From: Costus lasius
Lineage: Eukaryota; Streptophyta; Magnoliopsida; Zingiberales; Costaceae
Direction: 5' to 3'
Length of the DNA: 64,000 nucleotides
Assembly (NCBI GenBank): GCA_027563935.2
Contig: CM050453.2
Coordinates: 60,620,018 to 60,684,017, forward strand
The notes beneath the pieces were generated by a model, which was not told the origin of the DNA, did no database searches, and saw only the letters and a program-made list of their open reading frames with translations. The position numbers and the translations under genes were made by a program. Shown here one piece after another: positions 44,695 to 54,263 of this stretch (position 1 is the stretch's first letter; each line of letters opens with the position of its first letter).

Positions 44695-46383
44695 TGTTGG
44701 GGTATGCCCTTAAGGCTAATGTTTGAGGCCTTGGGATACTATCAGTATCATGTATAAACTCTTATGTTTATAAAGGCAATGGTTGTTATTCAAGTTGTTA
44801 CATTGTCTGCTGCAATAATTGTACTTCTGAATAATGTCTCAATGCTGTTCAGCTAGGCTGACATGCTATAAAGTCCTTAGTCGAGATATCTTGGTGAACA
44901 TGAGACAGCCTTGATATGATTGAGACTAATATGTGTTCTAATCTTATAGGATGCTTCGAGCATGGAATAAGATGTAGACTCATGGGTACATTGGATGTAC
45001 TGGACAGACCCTACTAGGATATTCAATTGCTTGTCACAATGTGAATAATCCTTGTTTTGCATCAAGTGGCACATGTCCTCTGACTTGAGATCACTTCTGT
45101 TTCTAAATGATGATTATCATTGTTTTGAGGTAGTTCAATATCATTTGAAACATAATGATTATAGACTATCTTGGATAATGATCATGAGTCAGGTTAGGGC
45201 ACTAGTGATAGATATAGGATTGCCGTCTCCTTAATTGGAGTGTGATATTCTAATGGGGCCCCCCCTTAAATGAGATGATTGAGAAAGTGTATGGCCATAC
45301 CCAGGTGACTATGTTCATCTGATCTAATCATGCTCATCATATTGGAGCTACAAGCTTGACACGCTTGTCCAATAAGAACATCCAGTGGCAAAGGAAACAT
45401 GTATGCCTAGTGAGTTGATTCACACTTGTGCTGTGGTTTGGGTGTAGTCTTGGAAGACTCTTTCCTCTATATCGGGAGACAGTGATGTGTTGCTAGATAC
45501 CCCTCACTGATCGTGATAATGTAAGTTATCGTTACCGACATTTAAAGGAAACCCTCAGGGTCGCACAATTTGATGATATGGCTTACTTAAGTCAGATCGT
45601 GTGGACTGAATTGTTTTAGTTCAGTTTAAAGGGATTTAAACTCTGATTGTAAGTGAGATCTGGTCTGATCATGTTTGATTGATTAGGGCTTGAGATCGGT
45701 AAGCTTCGATCGAGAGTGTTGATGCTAGATCGGTGAGATCAGAAGCATCAGGAGATGAATGGTCAGATCTGGAGCCTTAGGGTTTAATTCGATCTGGACT
45801 AAATGCTTGGGCTGATTTGGTTTGGTCATTGAACCAAATACATTGAACCGGCTCATGTGTGAGCGCATGGTTCATATGGGAGAAGGGATATGCGTTTGGT
45901 TCACTTCAAGTGAACGCATAACGCATGTAATCAAGTAGTTGCTATTTTTGGAATTTCGGTTTTCCAAAATGGGAACGTCTCCACGTTCGAATGCAATGCT
46001 TCTCGATTCTCATCTCTCGCCCCTTTGCTCTTGACGACTCACGGCTTGCGTTGTGAAGGTAGATGACAAGAGAGGATTCGGCCAAGCAAAGAGAAGATCT
46101 CATCCCTTCCATTCGACAAGGACCCTTGAAGCCTTGCTAGCACAAGGAACACAAGGAGTAGCCATCATCCTCTTGTGTGCGCCACCTTTGGAGGAGAGCC
46201 CCTTTCACCCTCTTGCTTCCAAGGCACCATCCAAGCGATGGCTATGGTAAGATCACTTCTTGATCTTAGTAAAACTTAAGTTGATCATATGGTTATACCA
46301 CATGCGATCTTATGAAGCCCTAGAAAATTTCTTGAATGCGCATGCTTTAGGGTTTCGCCCCCCTCATGAAAGGGGTACTAACA
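44695..46383 (+). repeat. 5' LTR of Copia-5
   Basis: 1,689 bp, TGTTGGGGTATGCCC...GGGGTACTAACA. Candidate promoter parts are CCAAT (45369-45373), an AGTCTTGGAAGACT palindrome (45446-45459) and a TATA-like TCTATATC (45466-45473). These positions are conserved in the other LTRs, most of which read TTTATATC. The tail hairpin CCCCTCATGAAAGGGG is at 46360-46375. Confidence 0.95.
45466..45473 (+). promoter_or_regulatory. Candidate TATA box of the Copia LTR promoter
   Basis: TCTATATC lies about 95 bp after a CCAAT motif and directly after a 14-bp palindrome. The position is conserved in all the LTRs (mostly TTTATATC). The transcription start is inferred, not visible. Confidence 0.4.
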
Positions 46384-48217
46384 ATTGGTATCAGAGGTTA
46401 TGTTTTCGGTATAATTCATATGATTGCTTGATACTTTGTGTGATCCATGTTTACTCTCATGCTTAGATCTATGGTTGATTACATGCGCAAGTTCATGAAA
46501 GTTCATGATGCGAAAACAACATGTATGATGTTTATTGCTCTTTGGCGCATGTATTGGTGCTTGTTGTTGTTTTGTCATAGAAAAACTTAACTTGCGCGCC
46601 CCTCATTAGACTAAGCGCCTGCTATAAACCCTTAGACGGGTTGATGGGGTTGAAGTCATCCTCTAGGTTAGATCCAAAGAGTCTGATCAGACCATCTGAC
46701 AGCCTAGATGGATCGACCAGATGGCACCTGTGCGCAAGCACGAGGTGGCTATAGGTCGATTGCATCACAGGCGTGTAGCGAGGTCTGGTTGAGACAACCA
46801 TTGAACGCACATGAGTTAGGCCCGGTGTCACACCCGTTTGCCAGAACTCATGCTGGTTGTTCAGCCCTTGGCGCATGCATGGTTGACCATTAGGTCAACT
46901 CAAGTCAGTTAGGACTTGGTGCATGCAAGGGCAGTGGATCTAACTAGACATGATGAGTGGATCCCTATCAATGGACCGTTGTAAGGTTGTAGGGCAGATA
47001 AGAAAATTAAAATTGATGCCAATGGGTTTTTCAAAAATTTTATTTTCTTAGTAATGGATCACATGTTTGATTGGATCCCATGTGCTTGTTTATTTCATCT
47101 TATGTGGGTTGCCCTTTAATGTGTGCTGTGCTGGGGCCTGCGAGCCTGGTTAATTGTAAATTAATATTTATTTGTGATCTGCGAATCACATTGTATTTAA
47201 TTTATAAGTGTAATTGACCTGCGTGTCAATCTTGTCTAGATAGATTAATTTGTAATTTAATCAGACAAGAGCACAAAGCACACATGGCAGAGGCGCATGC
47301 AGTAGTGGCTTGACCAGGTGGGAGGTCTAGGGTTCGACCCTATGACAGGCGCATTTACCTGGTGGGTGCACCTTGAGCTGCAATGGGCGCTTGGGCTCTG
47401 GGTTGGGCCAGATGAGAATAAAAAGCCCCATGAAGAAAGCAAGTGAAGACTTAATTTAGATTAAGGTCTTACTTAGGCTTAATGGGCTTTTACCACATAA
47501 GATCCATGCTTTCTTTTATTGTTTAATAATTAGAATTGCATGAGTTATTTATCTTCTGCTATAGCCATAGGATTTGCCTGATAGTAAGAAGATTAAAGAC
47601 CGATAAAATCCAACGCTAAATATCAAGCACGTAATGCCTTCTGGCGCGAAACCTCACTGTTCTGACTATCGTTGGGGCAGTGTTGTACCCACTCAGTGGG
47701 CACGCCCATCTATCTTCAGATGGTGTGTGATTTCACCTGCGTGTTACAGAGAAGGGATTTATCGCTTCTCGTTGCTCAGCATAGCACGTGGTGGTCCAGG
47801 GAGTAGGTCAGGTCAGCTTGACCATGTAGGCTACATATGGGGCATATGTTAGCTATATGGAGGCAGCCATCTGTGGGATCAGAGACTGTGTTGTACCAAC
47901 TCAGTTGGCACAGTCTGCTGGATTGCCCAGATGAAGGGGAATCGCACGGGTTGGCGATTGGCAGGGACTGCCTACCAGAGATTAGTGCTTGTACTCTCTG
48001 TGCATCTTATCTCGCCTGAGCGGGACGCGGAGACCAAGTATAAAATCTGGATCCCATCTCACTAAAAGAGTGTCACTCTTTCGGACTGTTTTAATGGATT
48101 TTTCAGTCAGATAAAATAGTGAGAAAAGAATCTTTCTTAAGTCCTGGATTGATTCTAAACATTGATACTGACCTTGCTGTTCTTGCATTGTTGTAGATTC
48201 CTGCAGCAACGAACACC
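46384..48217 (+). other. Leader of Copia-5
   Basis: 1,834 nt without a credible ORF. The palindrome GTCTGATCAGAC is at 46681-46692, followed by a stem CCATCT/AGATGG (46692-46697 with 46706-46711). A B-box-like GGTTCGACCC is at 47331. Hairpin 1 is at 47674-47707 (inner stem CCCAC/GTGGG, 47688-47700). Hairpin 2 is at 47884-47915 (inner CCAAC/GTTGG at 47896-47908, outer GACTGTG/CACAGTC). Long leaders of this kind carry dimerisation and packaging signals in BARE-like elements; these hairpins are candidates. Confidence 0.8.
46386..46397 (+). promoter_or_regulatory. Primer binding site of Copia-5, variant
   Basis: TGGTATCAGAGG; the other five copies with a visible site (Copia-1, -2, -3, -4 and -6) read TGGTATCAGAGC. 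The 11 bases matching the 3' end of initiator Met-tRNA remain paired. Confidence 0.85.
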
Positions 48218-51200
48218 ATGAGCTTCAATGTGCGATCCCTACTGGAAAGGGAGAAGTTTGCTGGGCCAAACTTCTCAGACTGGTACGGACACCTTAAGAT
48301 TGTTCTTAAGGCAGAGAGGAAACTGTATGTCCTCGAGACGGCAATACCGCCTCAACCCGCAGCGAACGCCGCAAGGGCGGTTCGTGAAGCCTATGAAAAG
48401 CATGTCAATGATAGCATTGATGTCGCTTGCCTGATGCTAGCGTCTATGACGCCACCGCTGCAGCGTCAGCATGAGGATATGTCTGCTATGGAAATCATAG
48501 CAAACCTCAAGATGCTATATGCTGCACAGGCGAGGACTGAACGCTATAATCTGACCAAGCTTTTCTTTCAGAGCAAACTGGCTGAAGGGAGTCCAGTGGG
48601 AGCTCATGTGCTCAAGATGATTGGGCACAAAGAAGCTCTAGAGAAACTGGGGCATACCATCAATCAGGAGCTTGCTGTAGACATTATTCTGCAGTCTCTC
48701 CCGCCCTCTTTCGATGCGTTCATTATTAACTTTAATATGAACAAAATCGATTGTACCCCGGCAGAGTTGCTGAATATGCTCTTGACTACGGAGGAGACTC
48801 TGAAGGGAAAGCCTTCAACCTCTGTCTTGATGTTCCCTTCCAGGAACAAGAAGAAGGGGAAGAAGGGCAAAGCCCCAGTCAAGAACTACAATAAGGCTCT
48901 GAAACAGAAGGTTAAGCGGTCGAAGGAATACAGATGTTTCCACTGTGGCCAGCTAGGTCACTGGAAAAAGGACTGTAAAGCGCTCCAAGGAGACAAGAAG
49001 GGAAGCATCGCTTCTGGCTCAGGTATATTTGTGACTGAGGTCATGATATCTTCTTCTATTTCATGGGTGTTGGACACTGCATGTGGAGTTCACATTTGTT
49101 CAAATGTACAGGAACTCAAGAGAAGAAGACAGGTGGGACAGCATGAGGTGGACCTACGAGTTGGAAACGGGGCACGGGTTGCTGCTGTTGCTGTAGGGGA
49201 ATATTACATCTCATTACCATCTGGACTTGTATTAGAATTAAACAATTGTTATTTTGTTCCTAGCATTACCAAGAATATTATCTCTATTCCTGCTCTTGTC
49301 AGGAAAGGATTTTCCTTTGAATGCAATATTTCAAAGTGTGTTATATCTTATGATAATATTGTTTATGCTTCTGGATCAATTAACAATGGGTTATTCATGT
49401 TGGACATGGAATGTTCTATACAAAATATTGATAATAAGAAAGCCAAGTATGCTGACGATAGCACCTTGCTATGGCATAGTCGTTTAGGCCATATTAACAA
49501 GAAACGCATTAAGCGGTTGCATGACAATGGACTGCTGGGATCATTCTCCTATGAGGAGATTGATACATGCAAAGCTTGTTTAATGGGTAAAATGACGAAG
49601 TCTCCTTTTCTTAACAAAGGTCAAAGGGCTTCAGGTTTACTTGACCTTATACACAGTGATGTGTGTGGGCCATTTAGTAAACATGCCAGAGGTGGCTATT
49701 CGTACTTCATTACCTTTACTGATGATTTCAGTAGATATGGTTATGTCTATCTGATGAGGTGTAAGAGTGAATCTTTTGACAAGTTCAATGAATTCAAAAA
49801 TGAAGTACAGAATCAGCTAGGCCGAAATATCAAGGCACTTCGTTCTGATCGAGGTGGAGAATACTTGAGTCATGCGTTTACTGACTATCTGAAGGAGTGT
49901 GGGATTATCTCACAGCTCACTCCGCCAGGAACACCGCAATGGAATGGTGTGTCCGAGAGGAGAAATAGAACGTTACTTGATATGGTTCGTTCTATGATGA
50001 GTCAGGCTACTCTACCTTACTCCTTTTGGGGATTTGCACTGGAAACAGCTGCAAAGGTACTAAACCGAGTGCCATCCAAGGCAGTTTCAAAGACTCCATA
50101 TGAATTATGGTATGGGAAACAGCCGTGCTTGACATTTATCAGGATCTGGGGTTGCGAGGCTTATGTGAAAAAGCTCGCCTCTGGGAAACTGGAGAGCAGA
50201 TCTGAGAAATGTATCTTTGTCGGTTACCCTAGGGAAACTAAGGGTTATTATTTCTACGATCCCAAAGAGAACAAGGTATTTGTTGCTCGGACGGCAATAT
50301 TTCTTGAGAAGGAGTTTCTTCTGCAAGAAGCCAGTGGGAGAGAAATAAAGCTGGATGAGAATTCAGAGGAAGGACAAAGTAGTCAAGCACAGTTGGATGA
50401 GCCAGAGCCAGTGGAACAGGTTACTGAACAACCTGAGGCTCAGATATCACGGGAACCGCGTAGATCGGGAAGGATCCGTCGACAGCCTGAGCGCTATGAC
50501 GGAGTCTACATCATTGACAATGATGAACCCCTCACTTATGCGGATGCGGTCAGTGGACCGGAGTCAGCTAGATGGCTTGAAGCTATGCGAGCCGAGATGA
50601 ACTCCATGTCAGATAACCAAGTCTGGGATTTGGTTGATCCGCCTCCGGGAGTAATCCCTATAGGCTGTAAATGGATCTTCAAGAAGAAGATTGACATGGA
50701 TGGTAACGTGGTTACCTATAAAGGCAGGCTAGTAGCGAAAGGTTTCAAACAAATCTACGGGATAGATTATGATGAAACTTTCTCTCCTGTAGCCATGTTC
50801 AAGTCGATTCGGATTCTTTTCGTGATAGCTGCATATTATGATTATGAGATCTGGCAGATGGATGTGAAAACGGCTTTCCTTAATGGAAAACTGGATGAGG
50901 ATGTGTATATGACACAACCTGAAGGTTTCACGAATCCATCAGATCGTCATAAAATATGCAAGTTAAAGAAGTCCATTTATGGACTTAAGCAAGCATCTAG
51001 AAGCTGGAATATTCGTTTTGATGAATCAATCTCTGAGTTTGGTTTCATCAAGAATGAAGATGACCCGTGTGTATATAAGAGGTTTAGTGGGAGCGTGATT
51101 ACTTTCCTAGTCCTCTACGTCGATGATATCTTGATCATTGGAAACGATATTCCTGAACTGCATGCTGTTAAGGCATGGTTAAGAAAATGTTTCCAGATGA

Positions 51201-52099
51201 AAGATCTAGGAGAAGCAGCCTATGTATTAGGTGTGAAGATCTACAGGGATAGATCTAAGAAGCTTCTCGGGCTGTGCCAGAGTACTTACATCGATAAAGT
51301 CCTGGAGAGATTCCATTTAGAGAATTCTAAACGTGGATATCTTCCAGTCAGACATGGTCTGAATCTTTCGAAGAGTCAGTGTCAACAAACACAGACTGAG
51401 AAAGATGAAATGGACAATACGCCTTATGCTTCGGCTATTGGGTCCATTATGTATGCGATGTTGTGTACTCGCCCAGACGTCGCTTACGGGTTAAGCGTGA
51501 CCAGTCGGTTCCAAAGTAATCCAGGTCAGGGGCACTGGATTGCGGTCAAGAACATTTTGAAATATCTGCGGAGGACCAAAGATATGTTCTTGATATATGG
51601 AGGTCAGGAAGAACTCAGTATTGAAGGATATACTGACGCTTCGTTCCAATCGGACCAGGATGATTTTCGATCGCAATCAGGCTATGTTTTTAGCTTAAAT
51701 GGAGGTGCAGTGGTGTGGAAAAGTTTCAAACAGTCTATCGTTGCTGATTCCACAACAGAAGCCGAGTATGTTGCAGCCTCAGAAGCATCTAAGGAGGCAG
51801 TGTGGATTCGCAAGTTCGTTCAGGAACTTGGTGTTGTTCCTTCGAGTGCAGATCCTTTGGTTATCTTATGTGATAACACTGGAGCGATCGCACAAGCAAA
51901 GGAACCACGGTCACACCAGAAGTCCAAGCACATACAGAGACAGTTTCAGTTGATCCGGGAGATCATTGATCATGGCGAGATCAAAATCTGCAAGGTTCAT
52001 ACAGATGACAATCTGGCAGACCCGCTTACCAAGCCTCTGGCGCAGCAGAAGCATGAGAAGCACTGTAATAACATGGGTTTGAGATTTCTCAACCATTAG
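48218..52099 (+). CDS. gag-pol: Copia-5 Gag-Pol polyprotein, intact (1,293 aa)
   Basis: One frame from MSFNVRSLLERE to GLRFLNH. Gag is about residues 1-235. The CCHC knuckle uses C240, C243, H248 and C253. The protease motif LDTACG is at 285-290. The integrase zinc finger uses H420, H425, C451 and C454, and the catalytic residues are D481, D544 and E580. RT blocks run from about 800, with YVDD at 967-970. RNase H has acidic residues in GYTDAS (about 1140), EAEY (about 1181) and CDN (1219). There is no env-like ORF between the stop and the polypurine tract. It differs from Copia-4 at scattered positions, including MSF for MNF at the start and CKSE for HKSE. The start is chosen by homology and by the short spacing after the conserved CAACGAACACC. 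Confidence 0.97.
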   Translation: MSFNVRSLLEREKFAGPNFSDWYGHLKIVLKAERKLYVLETAIPPQPAANAARAVREAYEKHVNDSIDVACLMLASMTPPLQRQHEDMSAMEIIANLKMLYAAQARTERYNLTKLFFQSKLAEGSPVGAHVLKMIGHKEALEKLGHTINQELAVDIILQSLPPSFDAFIINFNMNKIDCTPAELLNMLLTTEETLKGKPSTSVLMFPSRNKKKGKKGKAPVKNYNKALKQKVKRSKEYRCFHCGQLGHWKKDCKALQGDKKGSIASGSGIFVTEVMISSSISWVLDTACGVHICSNVQELKRRRQVGQHEVDLRVGNGARVAAVAVGEYYISLPSGLVLELNNCYFVPSITKNIISIPALVRKGFSFECNISKCVISYDNIVYASGSINNGLFMLDMECSIQNIDNKKAKYADDSTLLWHSRLGHINKKRIKRLHDNGLLGSFSYEEIDTCKACLMGKMTKSPFLNKGQRASGLLDLIHSDVCGPFSKHARGGYSYFITFTDDFSRYGYVYLMRCKSESFDKFNEFKNEVQNQLGRNIKALRSDRGGEYLSHAFTDYLKECGIISQLTPPGTPQWNGVSERRNRTLLDMVRSMMSQATLPYSFWGFALETAAKVLNRVPSKAVSKTPYELWYGKQPCLTFIRIWGCEAYVKKLASGKLESRSEKCIFVGYPRETKGYYFYDPKENKVFVARTAIFLEKEFLLQEASGREIKLDENSEEGQSSQAQLDEPEPVEQVTEQPEAQISREPRRSGRIRRQPERYDGVYIIDNDEPLTYADAVSGPESARWLEAMRAEMNSMSDNQVWDLVDPPPGVIPIGCKWIFKKKIDMDGNVVTYKGRLVAKGFKQIYGIDYDETFSPVAMFKSIRILFVIAAYYDYEIWQMDVKTAFLNGKLDEDVYMTQPEGFTNPSDRHKICKLKKSIYGLKQASRSWNIRFDESISEFGFIKNEDDPCVYKRFSGSVITFLVLYVDDILIIGNDIPELHAVKAWLRKCFQMKDLGEAAYVLGVKIYRDRSKKLLGLCQSTYIDKVLERFHLENSKRGYLPVRHGLNLSKSQCQQTQTEKDEMDNTPYASAIGSIMYAMLCTRPDVAYGLSVTSRFQSNPGQGHWIAVKNILKYLRRTKDMFLIYGGQEELSIEGYTDASFQSDQDDFRSQSGYVFSLNGGAVVWKSFKQSIVADSTTEAEYVAASEASKEAVWIRKFVQELGVVPSSADPLVILCDNTGAIAQAKEPRSHQKSKHIQRQFQLIREIIDHGEIKICKVHTDDNLADPLTKPLAQQKHEKHCNNMGLRFLNH

Positions 52100-52108
52100 A
52101 TTAAGTGC

Positions 52109-52119
52109 AAGTGGGAGAT
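52109..52119 (+). promoter_or_regulatory. Polypurine tract of Copia-5
   Basis: AAGTGGGAGAT directly before the 3' LTR; the primer for plus-strand synthesis. Confidence 0.88.
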
Positions 52120-53808
52120 TGTTGGGGTATGCCCTTAAGGCTAATGTTTGAGGCCTTGGGATACTATCAGTATCATGTATAAACTCTTATGTTTATAAAG
52201 GCAATGGTTGTTATTCAGGTTGTTACATTGTCTGCTGCAATAATTGTACTTCTGAATAATGTCTCAATGCTGTTCAGCTAGGCTGACATGCTATAAAGTC
52301 CTTAGTCGAGATATCTTGGTGAACATGAGACAGCCTTGATATGATTGAGACTAATATGTGTTCTAATCTTATAGGATGCTTCGAGCATGGAATAAAATGT
52401 AGACTCATGGGTACATTGGATGTACTGGACAGACCCTACTAGGATATTCAATTGCTTGTCACAATGTGAATAATCCTTGTTTTGCATCAAGTGGCACATG
52501 TCCTCTTACTTGAGATCACTTGTGTTTCTAAATGATGATTGTCATTGTTTTGAGGTAGTTCAATATCATTTGAAACATAATGATTATAGACTATCTTGGA
52601 TAATGATCATGAGTCAGGTTAGGGCACTAGTGATAGATATAGGATTGCCGTCTCCTTAATTGGAGTGTGATGTTCTAATGGGGCCCCCCCTTAAATGAGA
52701 TGATTGAGAAAGTGTATGGCCATACCCAGGTGACTATGTTTAGCTGATCTAATCATGCTCATCATATTGGAGCTACAAGCTTGACATGCTTGTCCAATAA
52801 GAACATCCAGTGGCAAAGGAAACATGTATGCCTAGTGAGTTGATTCACACTTGTGCTGTGGTTTGGGTGTAGTCTTGGAAGACTCTTTCCTCTATATCGG
52901 GAGACAGTGATGTGTTGCTAGATACCCCTCACTGATCGTGATAATGTAAGTTATCGTTACCGACATTTAAAGGAAACCCTCAGGGTCGCACAATTTGATG
53001 ATATGGCTTACTTAAGTCAGATCGTGTGGACAGAATTGTTTTAGTTCAGTTTAAAGGGATTTAAACTCTGATTGTAAGTGAGATCTGGTCTGATCATGTT
53101 TGATTGATTAGGGCTTGAGATCGGTAAGCTTCGATCGAGAGTGTTGATGCTAGATCGGTGAGATCAGAAGCATCAGGAGATGAATGGTCAGATCTGGAGC
53201 CTTAGGGTTTAATTCGATCTGGACTAAATGCTTGGGCTGATTTGGTTTGGTCATTGAACCAAATACATTGAACCGGCTCATGTGTGAGCGCATGGTTCAT
53301 ATGGGAGAAGGGATATGCGTTTGGTTCACTTCAAGTGAACGCATAACGCATGTAATCAAGTAGTTGCTATTTTTGGAATTTCGGTTTTCCAAAATGGGAA
53401 CGTCTCCACGTTCGAATGCAATGCTTCTCGATTCTCATCTCTCGCCCCTTTGCTCTTGACGACTCACGGCTTGCGTTGTGAAGGTAGACGACAAGAGAGG
53501 ATTCGGCCAAGCAAAGAGAAGATCTCATCCCTTCCATTCGACAAGGACCCTTGAAGCCTTGCTAGCACAAGGAACACAAGGAGTAGCCATCATCCTCTTG
53601 TGTGCGCCACCTTTGGAGGAGAGCCCCTTTCGCCCTCTTGCTTCCAAGGCACCATCCAAGCGATGGCTATGGTAAGATCACTTCTTGATCTTAGTAAAAC
53701 TTAAGTTGATCATATGGTTATACCACATGCGATCTTATGAAGCCCTAGAAAATTTCTTGAATGCGCATGCTTTAGGGTTTCGCCCCCCTCATGAAAGGGG
53801 TACTAACA
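52120..53808 (+). repeat. 3' LTR of Copia-5
   Basis: 1,689 bp, same length as the 5' LTR with about 12 substitutions (for example 'gtagatgac'/'gtagacgac' and 'tttcaccct'/'tttcgccct'). Followed by AGGGA at 53809-53813. Confidence 0.96.
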
Positions 53809-54263
53809 AGGGAGTCCAACGAGCAAGTCCTCTGGGCTGATGTCAAAGAATTCAGTCAAAAGGGTTGAGATTTTCGGGGAAGGTGTCGAATCTAGATGCG
53901 GAGAGGGCCCCGACGACTCACGCACCATTAAGGCGTAGACAACCTTGGACTCGGTGGCTTCACACATGAGCGCGGAGGTGTGCATGAGGGAAACGATAGC
54001 GGGTGCTGGAGGAGCGGCCGCAGGTGGGACAATCACACCCTTAGATGTGGATGCGCGCAGGTCCTTAGGCGGAGCCGATATCAACCAAATTTTCTGGTCA
54101 ATGAAGTCGAACACATACGTGTTCGACTGGTTGTAGTGAACTACATCTCTATCGTATAACCAAGGGCGTCCTTAGAGGACATGGGCAACATCCATAGCTA
54201 CTACATCACACCATACTTTCTCTCGATAGTCCCCAAAAGCGACGAAAACTTGACACCTATGGG
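53809..54263 (-). pseudogene. pol: Gypsy-2 pol fragment (after protease, before RT)
   Basis: The minus strand reads VWCDVVAMDVAHVL, a stop codon (TAA, 54172-54174), then GRPWLYDRDVVHY and SNTYVFDF, parallel to residues 63-100 of Gypsy-1 pol. It ends TEFFDISPEDLLVGLP at the Copia-5 insertion and continues at 44694. ATGGG (54259-54263) is the left target duplication of the gypsy-type solo LTR. A nonsense codon plus three insertions make it non-functional. Confidence 0.88.

Larger units (their letters stand above)
44695..53808 (+). mobile_element. Copia-5: complete, coding-intact Ty1-copia element, plus strand
   Basis: 9,114 bp with two 1,689-bp LTRs (44695-46383 and 52120-53808) and perfect AGGGA duplications. 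It has a primer binding site, an 1,834-nt leader, an intact 1,293-codon gag-pol and a polypurine tract. The LTRs differ at about 12 positions by eye. The only possible defect I see is the last base of the primer binding site core (TGGTATCAGAGG instead of ...GC). It is inserted in the RT of Gypsy-2. Confidence 0.96.

Noticed and set aside
46053..46250. Sense ORF in the LTR (TLEALLAQGTQGV...), also seen in the Copia-1 LTR
   Set aside because: The similarity reflects shared LTR DNA. The frame is disrupted in other subfamilies (12-bp-scale differences and stops), so it gives no support for a protein.
52080..52119. Extra ORF such as env between pol and the 3' LTR
   Set aside because: Only about 20 bp separate the pol stop codon from the LTR in every copy.
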